From the NCBI GenBank assembly GCA_015055615.1, contig SVHT01000010.1:1-53784 (forward strand): a DNA stretch of 53,784 nt, given 5' to 3'. Below the pieces are notes generated by a model, which did no database searches, had not been told where the DNA came from, and saw only the letters and a program-made list of their open reading frames with translations. The translations under genes and the position numbers were made by a program. Source of the DNA: Clostridiales bacterium. Its GTDB lineage: Bacteria > Bacillota > Clostridia > Christensenellales > Borkfalkiaceae. Shown here piece after piece: positions 1 to 7,738 of the stretch; the first letter of the stretch is position 1, and every line of letters starts with the position of its first letter.

Positions 1-83
1 ATGACACCTTGACTTTTGCGAGCCTACGTTGTCTTTTACCCTATTCTTTTTTCTTTCCATAATCCTTTAGAAGTTTTTATCTT

Positions 84-104
84 GTTGACCTAAGTGTTGA
101 CCTA
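84..104. repeat. 9-bp tandem direct repeat GTTGACCTA x2
   Basis: GTTGACCTA occurs at 84-92 and again at 96-104 (12-bp period). It is followed by a small hairpin, GATGAA-AAAAG-TTCATC, at 105-121. The rest of 1-134 is AT-rich and shows no coding frame I can support. The function is unknown; it could be a protein-binding site or the edge of a feature that lies outside the window. Confidence 0.4.
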
Positions 105-134
105 GATGAAAAAAGTTCATCAAAAGTAAAAACA

Positions 135-170
135 AAAAAGCTCTGAATCCCTTTAGAATTCAGAGCTTTT
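135..170 (-). terminator. Intrinsic terminator downstream of tRNA-end element 1
   Basis: The stem GCTCTGAAT / ATTCAGAGC (140-148 with 158-166) is followed on the minus strand by a T-rich tail. It lies directly after the CCA-like end of the element at 174-332, so a minus-strand transcript crossing that element would stop here. Confidence 0.7.
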
Positions 171-173
171 CCG

Positions 174-332
174 TGGTTGAGGCGACGGGACTTGCGCCTT
201 TAGCGGCGCGCCCCGCCCCGACGTTATCAACGTCGGGCTTTGCCAACAAATTCCGCGTTTTTCTAAGTCTTGTAAGGCAAAGCGTTTTGCTCCCGCAAAA
301 CGGCTCCCACCCTCAAGCCCCGTCGCAACACC
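174..332 (-). repeat. Inverted-repeat element ending in a copy of the tRNA-Pro 3' end
   Basis: Positions 174-194 are identical over 21 nt to 377-397, the 3' end of the neighbouring tRNA including its CCA. Positions 314-332 are an imperfect inverted copy of that stretch (a 3-nt deletion and one substitution). Read on the minus strand, the two ends can form a long helix closed by a CCA-like tail. Inside are strong hairpins, such as the CCCGACGTT / AACGTCGGG type near 216-236 and a GTTTTGC / GCAAAAC one near 283-303. Small reading frames across it look like tRNA-derived artefacts. It could be a structured RNA, a miniature mobile element or the scar of tRNA-targeted integration. Confidence 0.6.
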
Positions 333-336
333 GAAA

Positions 337-376
337 CAAAAAAAAATACAGTACATCGTCGATGTGCTGTATTTTT
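337..376 (-). terminator. Intrinsic terminator of tRNA-Pro
   Basis: The stem AATACAGTACATC / GATGTGCTGTATT (345-357 with 361-373) is followed on the minus strand by a run of nine T. It lies immediately after the encoded CCA of the tRNA. Confidence 0.8.
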
Positions 377-453
377 TGGTTGAGGCGACGGGACTTGAAC
401 CCACGACCTTTTGGTCCCTAACCAAACGCGCTACCAAGCTGCGCTACGCCTCA
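377..453 (-). tRNA. tRNA-Pro, anticodon AGG
   Basis: A 77-nt cloverleaf on the minus strand. The acceptor TGAGGCG pairs with CGCCTCA, followed by A73 and an encoded CCA. The D-stem is GCGC/GCGC and the anticodon stem TTTGG/CCAAA. The loop TTAGGGA gives anticodon AGG. The T-arm is GTGGG-TTCAAGT-CCCGT with two wobble pairs. G35, G36 and A73 match proline identity elements. A34 is unusual, since bacterial tRNA-Pro normally has T, G or C at that position. The gene has its own promoter upstream and terminator downstream. Confidence 0.9.
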
Positions 454-486
454 ATGTATGCCGTCCGTTACCCGAACAGCATTACC

Positions 487-515
487 ATTATACCTATACT
501 TTCCCTTTTAGTCAA
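487..515 (-). promoter_or_regulatory. Promoter of tRNA-Pro
   Basis: On the minus strand, -35 TTGACT (510-515), a 17-bp spacer and -10 TATAAT (487-492), about 34 bp upstream of the mature tRNA 5' end. Confidence 0.75.
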
Positions 516-591
516 GCATTTTTTCACGCATTTTTGAACTTTTTTCAAAAAAATTCCGCGCCAATCATACTGCAAGCGTTTTTCCGCCTTT

Positions 592-3543
592 TTAGAATTT
601 CAGACGCAACCATCCCACGACTTTCGAAGCGAAAACTCCCGTCGGGTACACCATAAAGAACGCCACGAGCGCCACGCCAAGCACTATCCCCGCCCACGAA
701 ATAACGGGCGAGCATTTATCCAACAGTTTCGTCTTTTTAATCAGCAAAATCGCTCCCGCCAAAATCACGAGCGCCGCCACAATACCCGCGCCCGCATATT
801 TCACGTACGGCGAAGAATATTCAAAATGCACGACGTTTTCACCCTTTTCAAGCTTAACCATCAAAAAGTTGAGGTCGTTGTCCACAAGCGCCGCCTTTTT
901 GCCGTTTACCGTCACGGTATAGCCCTTGGACGCCACAAAACTGAGGAAGAGATACTCGTCCTCTTGCTCCGCCGTGACGGTCGCGATAATTTCGTTTTTA
1001 CCGACCTGCACGTCCGCGGCTTTTTCGTGCAACGCCTCGCTGAGCTCTTTCACCGATTTGAGCGGAATGTATTGATTGAAAGCGCCGTCCCCTTTCTTTG
1101 ACGCCCCGCGCACCGTATCCGTACCGCCCAAAAAGGCGTACAGAGCGTCCAAATTATCTCTGCGGTAAACGCCCTGATAGGTTTGCCCCGTCGGCATTAC
1201 GTTGGGGCTAGGTTGAACGAATTTATACGGATCGCCACTCACACGATACCCGAGCGGAAATACGTATTTGTTTTCGTAAACGTGGTACCCGCCCGATTGC
1301 AAATGCTTGGTTTTGCCGTTTTCGTCCACGACCATTACCTTTTTCATGTATCCCGTATCGACGTATTCTTCTTCAAAACGGATTTTCGTTTTAATCGCCT
1401 CGTCGCTCTGTTTTGCGTCGTTGTTGGGCACGTAGATATATTTATAGCCCATAAAGCAATCGGCAAAGAAATCAGCGCGATATAACGAGCCCAAATCATA
1501 CTGCCCTTTAAAGCTCGCCGCGCCCCCTTGATACCCGAATAAACGGCGCGTTGCGTAATTGTCCTCGTCGATAATGGACGAAAAGACCGTAAACGAATTG
1601 GTTCCGCCAGGGAAAGAAACGCACGCCGACCACATATCGGAATAGCGGAGCTGGTCCTTGTCGTTATAATACAGTTTGCCGTGGTCGCGCACACGATAAT
1701 AGCTATCGTCTTGTTCGTTAAGCACCGCCGACACCTTCTTGTAATGCTCCAATTTCGTATGCTGTGTAGAACGGTTGCCCTCTACCAACAACCCGCAGTT
1801 GAACACCGATTGTACGCACAATACCACCACGAGCAAAATGGAAAGCGTTTTAACGGAGAGCCGTCTGCTTGAAATCAGCCAACCGCCCAGCAGCAACATT
1901 GCCGCCACGACAAAGAAGGGAACGCAAATCAGCTCGGCTCCGCCCAACGAGTGAGCATAACCCGTCGGAAGGGTTCGTAAGAAGTACACGAGGTCCACGT
2001 GCTGGTATTTTTTATAGAACGCGTCGCCCGCGGGCGTATCGCTGTTGACAAACCAACTGACAAATGCGAGCGCCGCGACCACGCATACCGCCAACACGCC
2101 CACGCCAATCATAACCCCTTTCCAAATGCGAATTTCCCGCACGGAAACCTTTTTAGCGGGCGCCTTTACTTTCAGTAAATTCTCACTTGATTGCGATACG
2201 GGTATGGGGGTTTCATCTTTTTCTTCGCATTTTTGCGTTTTTTCGTACAAGGGCTTTCCGTCGTACGCGCAATTTTTCTTATGGCAGAGCTCGTCCAAGC
2301 AAAGACACGCCCCGCCCATAAAGAACACCGCGTTCAAGAACCCAAAGCGCAAGGCATAGGACAAATACGAGCCCATATTCAAGAGCAACATCGACTCGTC
2401 CACCAATACGGGGAGCAAGGTCAAAACCCCTGCCACAAGCATGAATTTTGCAATCGGTTTTTTAAAGCCGTTGCGGAAAAACCACGCGATTGTCAACGAA
2501 ACGAACGCCGCGTCCGCAATAATATACGAGCCCTTACGGTAAAAATAATCGGCAAAATTCCCCATATAGGTAACGGAATTGTTATTCGTCTTATTGGTAA
2601 ATTCCCAAGTATTTCTATCGTAGCCAATCCAGAAATTATCAAAAAGACCGCCACCGCGACTACTGCGCATAAACGCAAAGAGCGCAGGGAGCAACACGGG
2701 CAACGCCATCACGACCGCCAAGGCAATCGCCACGCAGGTCCGCGCAATAAATTTATGTCTGCGTTCCTTTTCCACGCAGAGCAAGCCGTAGGCAATCAGC
2801 GCGGGAAAAACGGTGAACAGCGCGAAACTCGCAATGGAAAAATGCGCGTAAATACAGCACGCCACCAAGATAGAAAACCGCCAAAAGTTATCCGTTTTTA
2901 CAAAGTGGCAGAACGCCCCTACGCAGAAGGGCACGTAGATAAGCAAATCGAGCCACGCAATAAAGGTACTAGCCACAAACGCGTATCCGCAGAACGCATA
3001 CAACAATCCAATCACCACGCAAAGGTATTGGGGGATATTCTTAAACAGCTTATGCGAAAACCAAGCGCCTGCAAACCCTATCGTCGCCAATTTGAAGGCA
3101 ATGACGAACGCCGACATATACACCACGTTGCCGGGGCCCGCGAATAAAAACAAGACGTTGAAGGGACTGACAAAGGTATACAAAAACATACCCGTGACGT
3201 CCGCGCCGCCCATAATCGCATAGGAATACGTCAGCGAGGATTTGCCTTTAAACACGTTGAACATATGCTCGAAAAACGGACAAATCTGCGCCGAATAATC
3301 GTAGCTCGCCGCCGTGTATTTATCGCCAAAGGGATATACGCCGTACACTTTCGAGACAAAAAAGTACAGAAACAACACAATCAAGGGCGTGAGGAAAAGC
3401 GCGAAATTTTTTTCAAAAAACGCGCTGAGTTTTTTTGCAAAAGTCACCTCTTCCTTTTGCACCTTTTCCGTTGTTTTCTCCGTTTCCGAGCCAGCCCTTT
3501 CTACGGGTTGTTCTCTTTCCGTTTGCGTATCCACGATATCCAT
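592..3543 (-). CDS. YfhO-family multi-pass membrane protein
   Basis: A 983-residue integral membrane protein of the YfhO family (PF09586). In Bacillus subtilis this family is linked to glycosylation of lipoteichoic acid by a GT-C-like fold that uses lipid-linked sugars. A charged cytoplasmic N-terminus (about 45 residues) precedes a first membrane helix, then roughly a dozen hydrophobic segments to about residue 600. A soluble extracellular region follows, with a last pair of helices near the C-terminus. A hydrophilic insertion near residues 420-470 probably faces the cytoplasm. The ATG at 3543 has no ribosome site and lies exactly 6 nt after its -10 box, so the mRNA may be leaderless. The role in this organism, glycosylating a wall or lipid polymer, is inferred from the family. 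Confidence 0.85.
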   Translation of the reverse strand: MDIVDTQTEREQPVERAGSETEKTTEKVQKEEVTFAKKLSAFFEKNFALFLTPLIVLFLYFFVSKVYGVYPFGDKYTAASYDYSAQICPFFEHMFNVFKGKSSLTYSYAIMGGADVTGMFLYTFVSPFNVLFLFAGPGNVVYMSAFVIAFKLATIGFAGAWFSHKLFKNIPQYLCVVIGLLYAFCGYAFVASTFIAWLDLLIYVPFCVGAFCHFVKTDNFWRFSILVACCIYAHFSIASFALFTVFPALIAYGLLCVEKERRHKFIARTCVAIALAVVMALPVLLPALFAFMRSSRGGGLFDNFWIGYDRNTWEFTNKTNNNSVTYMGNFADYFYRKGSYIIADAAFVSLTIAWFFRNGFKKPIAKFMLVAGVLTLLPVLVDESMLLLNMGSYLSYALRFGFLNAVFFMGGACLCLDELCHKKNCAYDGKPLYEKTQKCEEKDETPIPVSQSSENLLKVKAPAKKVSVREIRIWKGVMIGVGVLAVCVVAALAFVSWFVNSDTPAGDAFYKKYQHVDLVYFLRTLPTGYAHSLGGAELICVPFFVVAAMLLLGGWLISSRRLSVKTLSILLVVVLCVQSVFNCGLLVEGNRSTQHTKLEHYKKVSAVLNEQDDSYYRVRDHGKLYYNDKDQLRYSDMWSACVSFPGGTNSFTVFSSIIDEDNYATRRLFGYQGGAASFKGQYDLGSLYRADFFADCFMGYKYIYVPNNDAKQSDEAIKTKIRFEEEYVDTGYMKKVMVVDENGKTKHLQSGGYHVYENKYVFPLGYRVSGDPYKFVQPSPNVMPTGQTYQGVYRRDNLDALYAFLGGTDTVRGASKKGDGAFNQYIPLKSVKELSEALHEKAADVQVGKNEIIATVTAEQEDEYLFLSFVASKGYTVTVNGKKAALVDNDLNFLMVKLEKGENVVHFEYSSPYVKYAGAGIVAALVILAGAILLIKKTKLLDKCSPVISWAGIVLGVALVAFFMVYPTGVFASKVVGWLRLKF

Positions 3544-3549
3544 GCCCTT

Positions 3550-3578
3550 ATTTTACCATTTTTTCCCCTTTCTGTCAA
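3550..3578 (-). promoter_or_regulatory. Promoter of the YfhO gene, predicted leaderless
   Basis: -35 TTGACA (3573-3578), a 17-bp spacer and -10 TAAAAT (3550-3555), then 6 nt to the ATG at 3543. The expected start of transcription coincides with the start codon. Confidence 0.75.
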
Positions 3579-3592
3579 GAATATTCTTTGCC

Positions 3593-3628
3593 TATAAAAA
3601 ACAGAGCGAAAGATTTCCCTCGCTCTGT
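3593..3628 (-). terminator. Terminator after the split lipoprotein pair
   Basis: The stem ACAGAGCGA / TCGCTCTGT (3601-3609 with 3620-3628) is followed by a T-run on the minus strand, downstream of the stop at 3675. Confidence 0.8.
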
Positions 3629-3674
3629 CTTTTGCTTATTCTATTGTTATACCGTTAATCAGTTTGCAATCTTA

Positions 3675-4547
3675 CTAATTCCAAGTTTCAACCCTAACGT
3701 CATCGGGCAACGAAATTTCCTGTCCGTCATTGCTGAATTTTTCTGCATACGCAAGAACGTTTGCCGACATGCTCATCGCCTGACCTTGATAAGAAATGGA
3801 AACAGCCATATTGAAGGAATATTCAATACGCGTCGCCTTACCGTTTACTACCGTAACCGCAAAGCCCGTATCCAACGCGCCGATGTTAATACCTCTAACA
3901 ACGCTCGTTATTTCTTGGAGCGTCGCAACACCTTCAAGGCCAATCAAATCGCCCAGCGTCGTTTCGCTAAGGTATTCTTCAGCCATAGCAACAAAGCTTG
4001 CCAACGTCACGCCTTCTTCCCCTACGGCAAATTCCAACAAATCGTCTACCGTAAGCGAACCGTATTCAGTAAGGAGGTCTGCAATTTTTACGTTCTTTAC
4101 CATGTCCGCCGTTTCAGCGTCGAACTCTTCTACGAGTATATTATAAATATCCGTTTCCGCAAACAGCATATCCTTTACGTCCTGCAAATGCATTTCGCTT
4201 GCGTTGTAGATTACCGCATCCAACGTGGTAACGGCTTCGTTGACCGTATACGTACCCAAATCTTTAACGTCGTTTAAAATCGATTCCCACGTCAAGCCTT
4301 GTTCCACGCGACCCAACGCATAGTTGACCATAGAGCCGAGTTTGGTGTTGGTATTCAAACTGCTGATATAGCCGAGAATCTCAACCAGCTCGTCTCTCAA
4401 GTTGAGCGTGATACGAGTCGTGTTACCGCTCTGCACCATCGTGAATTCTTTGTTGATAAGCTCTTTGATAACTTCGATAACTTCCTCGGGAATCTCTACC
4501 TGGGGCATTTCCTGTTTAAAACTGCTGAAAATTTCTTCCAACGTCAT
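3675..4547 (-). CDS. Downstream half of a probable split lipoprotein
   Basis: A 290-residue protein I do not recognise. It is acidic and rich in short helices, with a beta-rich tail (about residues 225-290). It has no signal peptide. Its ATG (4547) overlaps the stop of the upstream lipoprotein by four bases (ATGA), which on its face is translational coupling. However, the upstream partner is an exported lipoprotein that ends abruptly, while this part begins mid-domain in the -1 frame. A single ancestral protein of about 450 residues broken by a frameshift is therefore at least as likely. A terminator follows at 3593-3628. Confidence 0.6.
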   Translation of the reverse strand: MTLEEIFSSFKQEMPQVEIPEEVIEVIKELINKEFTMVQSGNTTRITLNLRDELVEILGYISSLNTNTKLGSMVNYALGRVEQGLTWESILNDVKDLGTYTVNEAVTTLDAVIYNASEMHLQDVKDMLFAETDIYNILVEEFDAETADMVKNVKIADLLTEYGSLTVDDLLEFAVGEEGVTLASFVAMAEEYLSETTLGDLIGLEGVATLQEITSVVRGINIGALDTGFAVTVVNGKATRIEYSFNMAVSISYQGQAMSMSANVLAYAEKFSNDGQEISLPDDVRVETWN

Positions 4548-5029
4548 ACCGAATCCGCTTCAATCTCAGCAATCATATCCTCTATATCCGTCGTTTCCAT
4601 CTTTACGTAGGTTTTACCATCGTCGTCATAGGGAGCCGGTATATATTGATAGCCGTCAATCATGTAAATCGTAGTCGAACTTGATTCGCTCTCGCCAAGC
4701 GCGGGCATACCCGGAATGCTCATCGTCGATTTCGTCGAACTAGAAAATTTCCCGTCGATATGCTCTTCGCCAAAATTAAGCGTACCCTTGACTTCCATGC
4801 TGTTTGACGACGTCATATCCGGCATCGTTTCGCTTGCGGACGCGGAGAATCCAAATTCAAAAGATTTCGTTCCTTCCAACGATTCCACAACCTCTTCCCC
4901 AATCGAATACGCCTGCTCTGCCGTGATGTAGCTAACTGCGCCGTCCTCTTCGCCACCGCATGCGGTTACTGCAGAAAGGGTAAATGCCGCAGCCAACGTA
5001 CACACTGAAAGTTTCCAAATTTTCTTCAT
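4544..5029 (-). CDS. Lipoprotein, upstream half of a probable split gene
   Basis: 161 residues with a clear type II signal peptide and lipobox cysteine at about residue 24 (SAVTAC). The mature part resembles the start of an LppX/DUF-type lipid-binding or antigen-like lipoprotein: a helix, then beta strands with alternating Ser/Thr. It stops at a TGA overlapping the next reading frame. The -1 frame is open only from just before that stop, so a shift would have to occur in the roughly 16 nt between an upstream TGA and this stop. No classical slippery heptamer is visible there. A consensus promoter lies at 5065-5093. Confidence 0.6.
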   Translation of the reverse strand: MKKIWKLSVCTLAAAFTLSAVTACGGEEDGAVSYITAEQAYSIGEEVVESLEGTKSFEFGFSASASETMPDMTSSNSMEVKGTLNFGEEHIDGKFSSSTKSTMSIPGMPALGESESSSTTIYMIDGYQYIPAPYDDDGKTYVKMETTDIEDMIAEIEADSV

Positions 5030-5064
5030 AGCTTTTACCTCTCTTTTTTGATTTTTGTGCCGTC

Positions 5065-5093
5065 ATTATAACATTATATTTTTCTTTTGTCAA
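5065..5093 (-). promoter_or_regulatory. Promoter of the split lipoprotein genes
   Basis: -35 TTGACA (5088-5093), a 17-bp spacer and -10 TATAAT (5065-5070). A GAGAGGT ribosome site precedes the ATG at 5029. Confidence 0.8.
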
Positions 5094-5130
5094 TATGTTT
5101 CGCAAAAAAATATACGTATATTGTTATTAA

Positions 5131-5176
5131 AAAAGAATACTTCCCCATTTCGCTTGCCAAAATGAGGAAGTTCTTT
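5131..5176 (-). terminator. Terminator of nfnAB
   Basis: A long hairpin pairs GAACTTCCTCATTT with AAATGGGGAAGTATTC around the loop near 5150-5158. It is followed by a T-run on the minus strand, just after the nfnB stop. Confidence 0.75.
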
Positions 5177-5188
5177 CGTTCTTTTTTG

Positions 5189-6610
5189 TTATTTACTGCG
5201 GATATACTCGTCAATGGCTTTTGCCGCTACTCTGCCTGCACCCATCGCCTTGATGACCGTCGCCGCGCCCGTCGCCGCGTCGCCGCCGCAATATACCCCT
5301 TCGATAGAGGTTTTGCCGACTTCGTCCACCGCAATTTCACCACGACGCAAGGTTTCCAACCCCGGCGTCGTCGCTTTGAGCAAGGGGTTGGGGGAAGTAC
5401 CCAAGGACATAATCACGCTGTCCACGGGCAAAATAAACTCGCTCCCTTTCACCTCTTTAGGGGAACGGCGACCGCTCGCGTCCGCCTCGCCAAGCTCCAT
5501 ACGGATACATTCCATACCGCGCACCCAACCATAGGACGGATCCCGAGGGTCGGTCGTTTCCGTCGCCAAAATACGGACGGGATTGGTCAGCAAATCAAAG
5601 ATAATACCCTCTTCCTTGGCGTGTTCAATCTCTTCCTTACGGGCGGGCAATTCTTCCTCGCCACGGCGATATACGATATGCACCTCCGCACCCAAACGCT
5701 TTGCCGTACGCGCCGCGTCCATTGCCACGTTACCGCCACCCACGACCGCAACGCATTTCCCGCAATGTATGGGCGTATGGCTGTCCTTTTTATACGCTTT
5801 CATAAGGTTGGAACGGGTTAAAAATTCGTTTGCCGAATACACGCCCTTTAAGCTTTCGCCCGGGATATTCATAAACTTGGGCAAGCCCGCGCCGCTGCCG
5901 ATAAACACGGCGTCAAAGCCGTATTCTACCTTCAACTCCTCAATCGTGATTACCCTGCCGATAACCATGTTCGTTTCGATTTTTACACCCAACGCTTTGA
6001 GATTGTCCACTTCCTTTTGCACGATTGCCTTCGGCAAACGGAATTCGGGAATCCCGTACACAAGTACGCCGCCCGCGACGTGCAACGCCTCGAATACGGT
6101 GACGTCGTACCCCCATTTCGCCAAATCGCTCGCGCAAGCCAACCCTGCGGGACCGCTACCAATGACGGCAACCTTGTGTCCGTTTTGCGGGGCGGGAGTG
6201 GGTTGTTGCGCGCTATGCGCGTTATGCCAATCGGCAACGAAACGCTCCAATCTGCCAATCCCCACCGATTCGCACCCCGCTTTGATACCGCGCGTGCAAA
6301 CGCTCTCGCATTGTCTTTCTTGCGGGCACACTCTACCGCAAACCGCAGGCAGAGAGGAATCTTCTGCAATAATTTGATAGGCTCCCTCAAAATCCCCTTC
6401 CGCGACCTTCGCGATAAATTCGGGAATCTTTACCTTGACGGGACAACCCGCCACGCAGGGGCGGTGTTTGCAACGGATACAGCGTTTTGCCTCGCTGATT
6501 GCCTGTTCTTCCGTGTACCCGAGCGCCACTTCGTTAAAATTGCCGTTTCTTATCTGAGGGTCCTGCGTCGGCATAGGATTTTTCAACGGTTGCATATTGA
6601 ACGGAGGCAT
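5189..6610 (-). CDS. nfnB: NADH-dependent ferredoxin:NADP oxidoreductase, large subunit
   Basis: 473 residues, homologous to glutamate synthase small subunits and NfnB/SudA. In NfnAB this subunit carries the bifurcating FAD and two [4Fe-4S] clusters and exchanges electrons between ferredoxin, NADH and NADPH in the cytoplasm. Cluster cysteines are visible at C44, C47, C52, C56 and C91, C95, C101, C105. The FAD dinucleotide motif GSGPAGLA is at about 151-158, and a second nucleotide motif, GGGNVAMDAART, lies in the middle. The start at 6610 is set by an AAGGAGG ribosome site; a longer upstream frame exists but has none. The gene begins one base after the nfnA stop, so the two are coupled. If the partner were glutamate synthase large subunit it would be GltD, but none is nearby. 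Confidence 0.88.
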   Translation of the reverse strand: MPPFNMQPLKNPMPTQDPQIRNGNFNEVALGYTEEQAISEAKRCIRCKHRPCVAGCPVKVKIPEFIAKVAEGDFEGAYQIIAEDSSLPAVCGRVCPQERQCESVCTRGIKAGCESVGIGRLERFVADWHNAHSAQQPTPAPQNGHKVAVIGSGPAGLACASDLAKWGYDVTVFEALHVAGGVLVYGIPEFRLPKAIVQKEVDNLKALGVKIETNMVIGRVITIEELKVEYGFDAVFIGSGAGLPKFMNIPGESLKGVYSANEFLTRSNLMKAYKKDSHTPIHCGKCVAVVGGGNVAMDAARTAKRLGAEVHIVYRRGEEELPARKEEIEHAKEEGIIFDLLTNPVRILATETTDPRDPSYGWVRGMECIRMELGEADASGRRSPKEVKGSEFILPVDSVIMSLGTSPNPLLKATTPGLETLRRGEIAVDEVGKTSIEGVYCGGDAATGAATVIKAMGAGRVAAKAIDEYIRSK

Positions 6611-6611
6611 A

Positions 6612-7454
6612 TTACTCCACCTCCTTTTTAAACAAGTTGCACGCGTCTTCCCTTTCGTGCGTTTCAAAATCGGCATAGGAGCGGGAACGGCTCATCGCCT
6701 CGTCAAAATCGATTAAATGTCCGTCGAATTCGGGACCGTCTACGCAGGCGAATTTCATTTCGCCCCCCACCGTCAAACGACAGCATCCGCACATACCCGT
6801 TCCGTCTATCATCAAGGGGTTCATGCTCGCAATCGTTTTCACGCCGTATTCCTTGGTCGTCGCGCAGACGAATTTCATCATAATCAACGGACCGATCGTA
6901 ATCACTTCGTCAAAGCGTTCGCCCTTTTCCAAAAGCTCCTTTAAAGGCACGCATACGTTGCCCTGCTTTCCGTACGAGCCGTCGTCCGTCATCATGTGAA
7001 AATCGTTGGAATAGGACTTAAACTCGTCTTCCAAAATTACCAAATCCTTGTTTCTAAACCCTACGATTGCGGTAACGTCCGCGCCCGCCTCGTGCAGAGC
7101 GCGCGCCACGGGTAAGGCAATCGCGCAACCGACGCCGCCGCCGACCACGCACACCTTTTTCAGCCCCTCGATTTGGGTAGGTCGCCCCAAAGGTCCTACG
7201 AAATCGGGGATAAAATCCCCCTCGTTTTTGTGGTTAAGACACTCGGTCGTGCCACCGACGACCTGAAAAATAATCGTTACCGTACCCTTTTCACGGTCGT
7301 ACCCTGCTACGGTAAGCGGAATACGCTCCCCGTCCTCGCTCGCGCGTAAAATGATAAACTGCCCTGCGCGTGCCTTTTTCGCCACAAACGGCGCTAAAAT
7401 TTCCATCTGCGTGACCGTCGGGTTTAAGGATTTTTTACTAACGATGCGATACAT
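6612..7454 (-). CDS. nfnA: NADH-dependent ferredoxin:NADP oxidoreductase, small subunit
   Basis: 280 residues of the ferredoxin-NADP reductase type (NfnA/SudB, PyrK-like). It should hold FAD in an N-terminal barrel, NAD(H) in the central Rossmann domain (motif GGGVGCAIALPVA) and a [2Fe-2S] cluster in the C-terminal cysteine motif (GMCGCCR ... FACVDGPEF). Together with NfnB it balances reduced ferredoxin against NADPH in anaerobes. The ATG at 7454 follows AAGGAGAG at good spacing. The longer open frame upstream has no ribosome site and covers the leader, so I exclude it. The promoter is at 7564-7592, leaving a leader of about 100 nt in which I see no riboswitch. Confidence 0.87.
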   Translation of the reverse strand: MYRIVSKKSLNPTVTQMEILAPFVAKKARAGQFIILRASEDGERIPLTVAGYDREKGTVTIIFQVVGGTTECLNHKNEGDFIPDFVGPLGRPTQIEGLKKVCVVGGGVGCAIALPVARALHEAGADVTAIVGFRNKDLVILEDEFKSYSNDFHMMTDDGSYGKQGNVCVPLKELLEKGERFDEVITIGPLIMMKFVCATTKEYGVKTIASMNPLMIDGTGMCGCCRLTVGGEMKFACVDGPEFDGHLIDFDEAMSRSRSYADFETHEREDACNLFKKEVE

Positions 7455-7563
7455 ATATTCTCTCCTTTTTTGACAAAACGCGCATTGCTTTTCGGCGCGT
7501 GAAATCATCGTTTTCCTTGCATGCCTACTCGCCGTTTTGTTATCTTGCTCGTTATTGGCAATT

Positions 7564-7592
7564 ATTATACCGCAGACGAAAAAAAATGTCAA
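7564..7592 (-). promoter_or_regulatory. Promoter of nfnAB
   Basis: -35 TTGACA (7587-7592), a 17-bp spacer and -10 TATAAT (7564-7569). Confidence 0.85.
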
Positions 7593-7667
7593 CAAATGGC
7601 ATACGCCTTTTGCTCCCTTTTTTTAAAAATAATTTCACAAAATTTTCATTTTCTGGCACCCTTTTGT

Positions 7668-7696
7668 TTGCTTTTCGCATGCGCAAGTAGTATAAT
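7668..7696 (+). promoter_or_regulatory. Promoter of the CPA2 antiporter
   Basis: -35 TTGCTT (7668-7673), a 17-bp spacer and -10 TATAAT (7691-7696). It is divergent from the nfnAB promoter. Confidence 0.75.
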
Positions 7697-7738
7697 GTTT
7701 GTCGGTTAAACACGAATTCCCTCGTTTAGGAGCATTTT

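Noticed and set aside
174-397. attL/attR of an integrated island between the two 21-bp tRNA-end copies
   Set aside because: Only about 180 bp lie between the copies and no integrase is seen. An island extending left of the window cannot be excluded.
153-437. Open frames of 80-94 codons across the tRNA and element 1
   Set aside because: They translate tRNA sequence (typical VVGSSPV-type artefact) and have no ribosome site.
2191-3147. A 318-codon frame antisense to the YfhO gene
   Set aside because: Low-complexity basic composition, no initiation signals; the membrane protein on the other strand is clear.
5189-6610. Glutamate synthase small subunit (GltD)
   Set aside because: The adjacent gene is NfnA-like and no glutamate synthase large subunit is present, so NfnB is the better call.
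7455-7557. Riboswitch in the nfnA leader
   Set aside because: The ~100-nt leader shows no recognisable conserved core.
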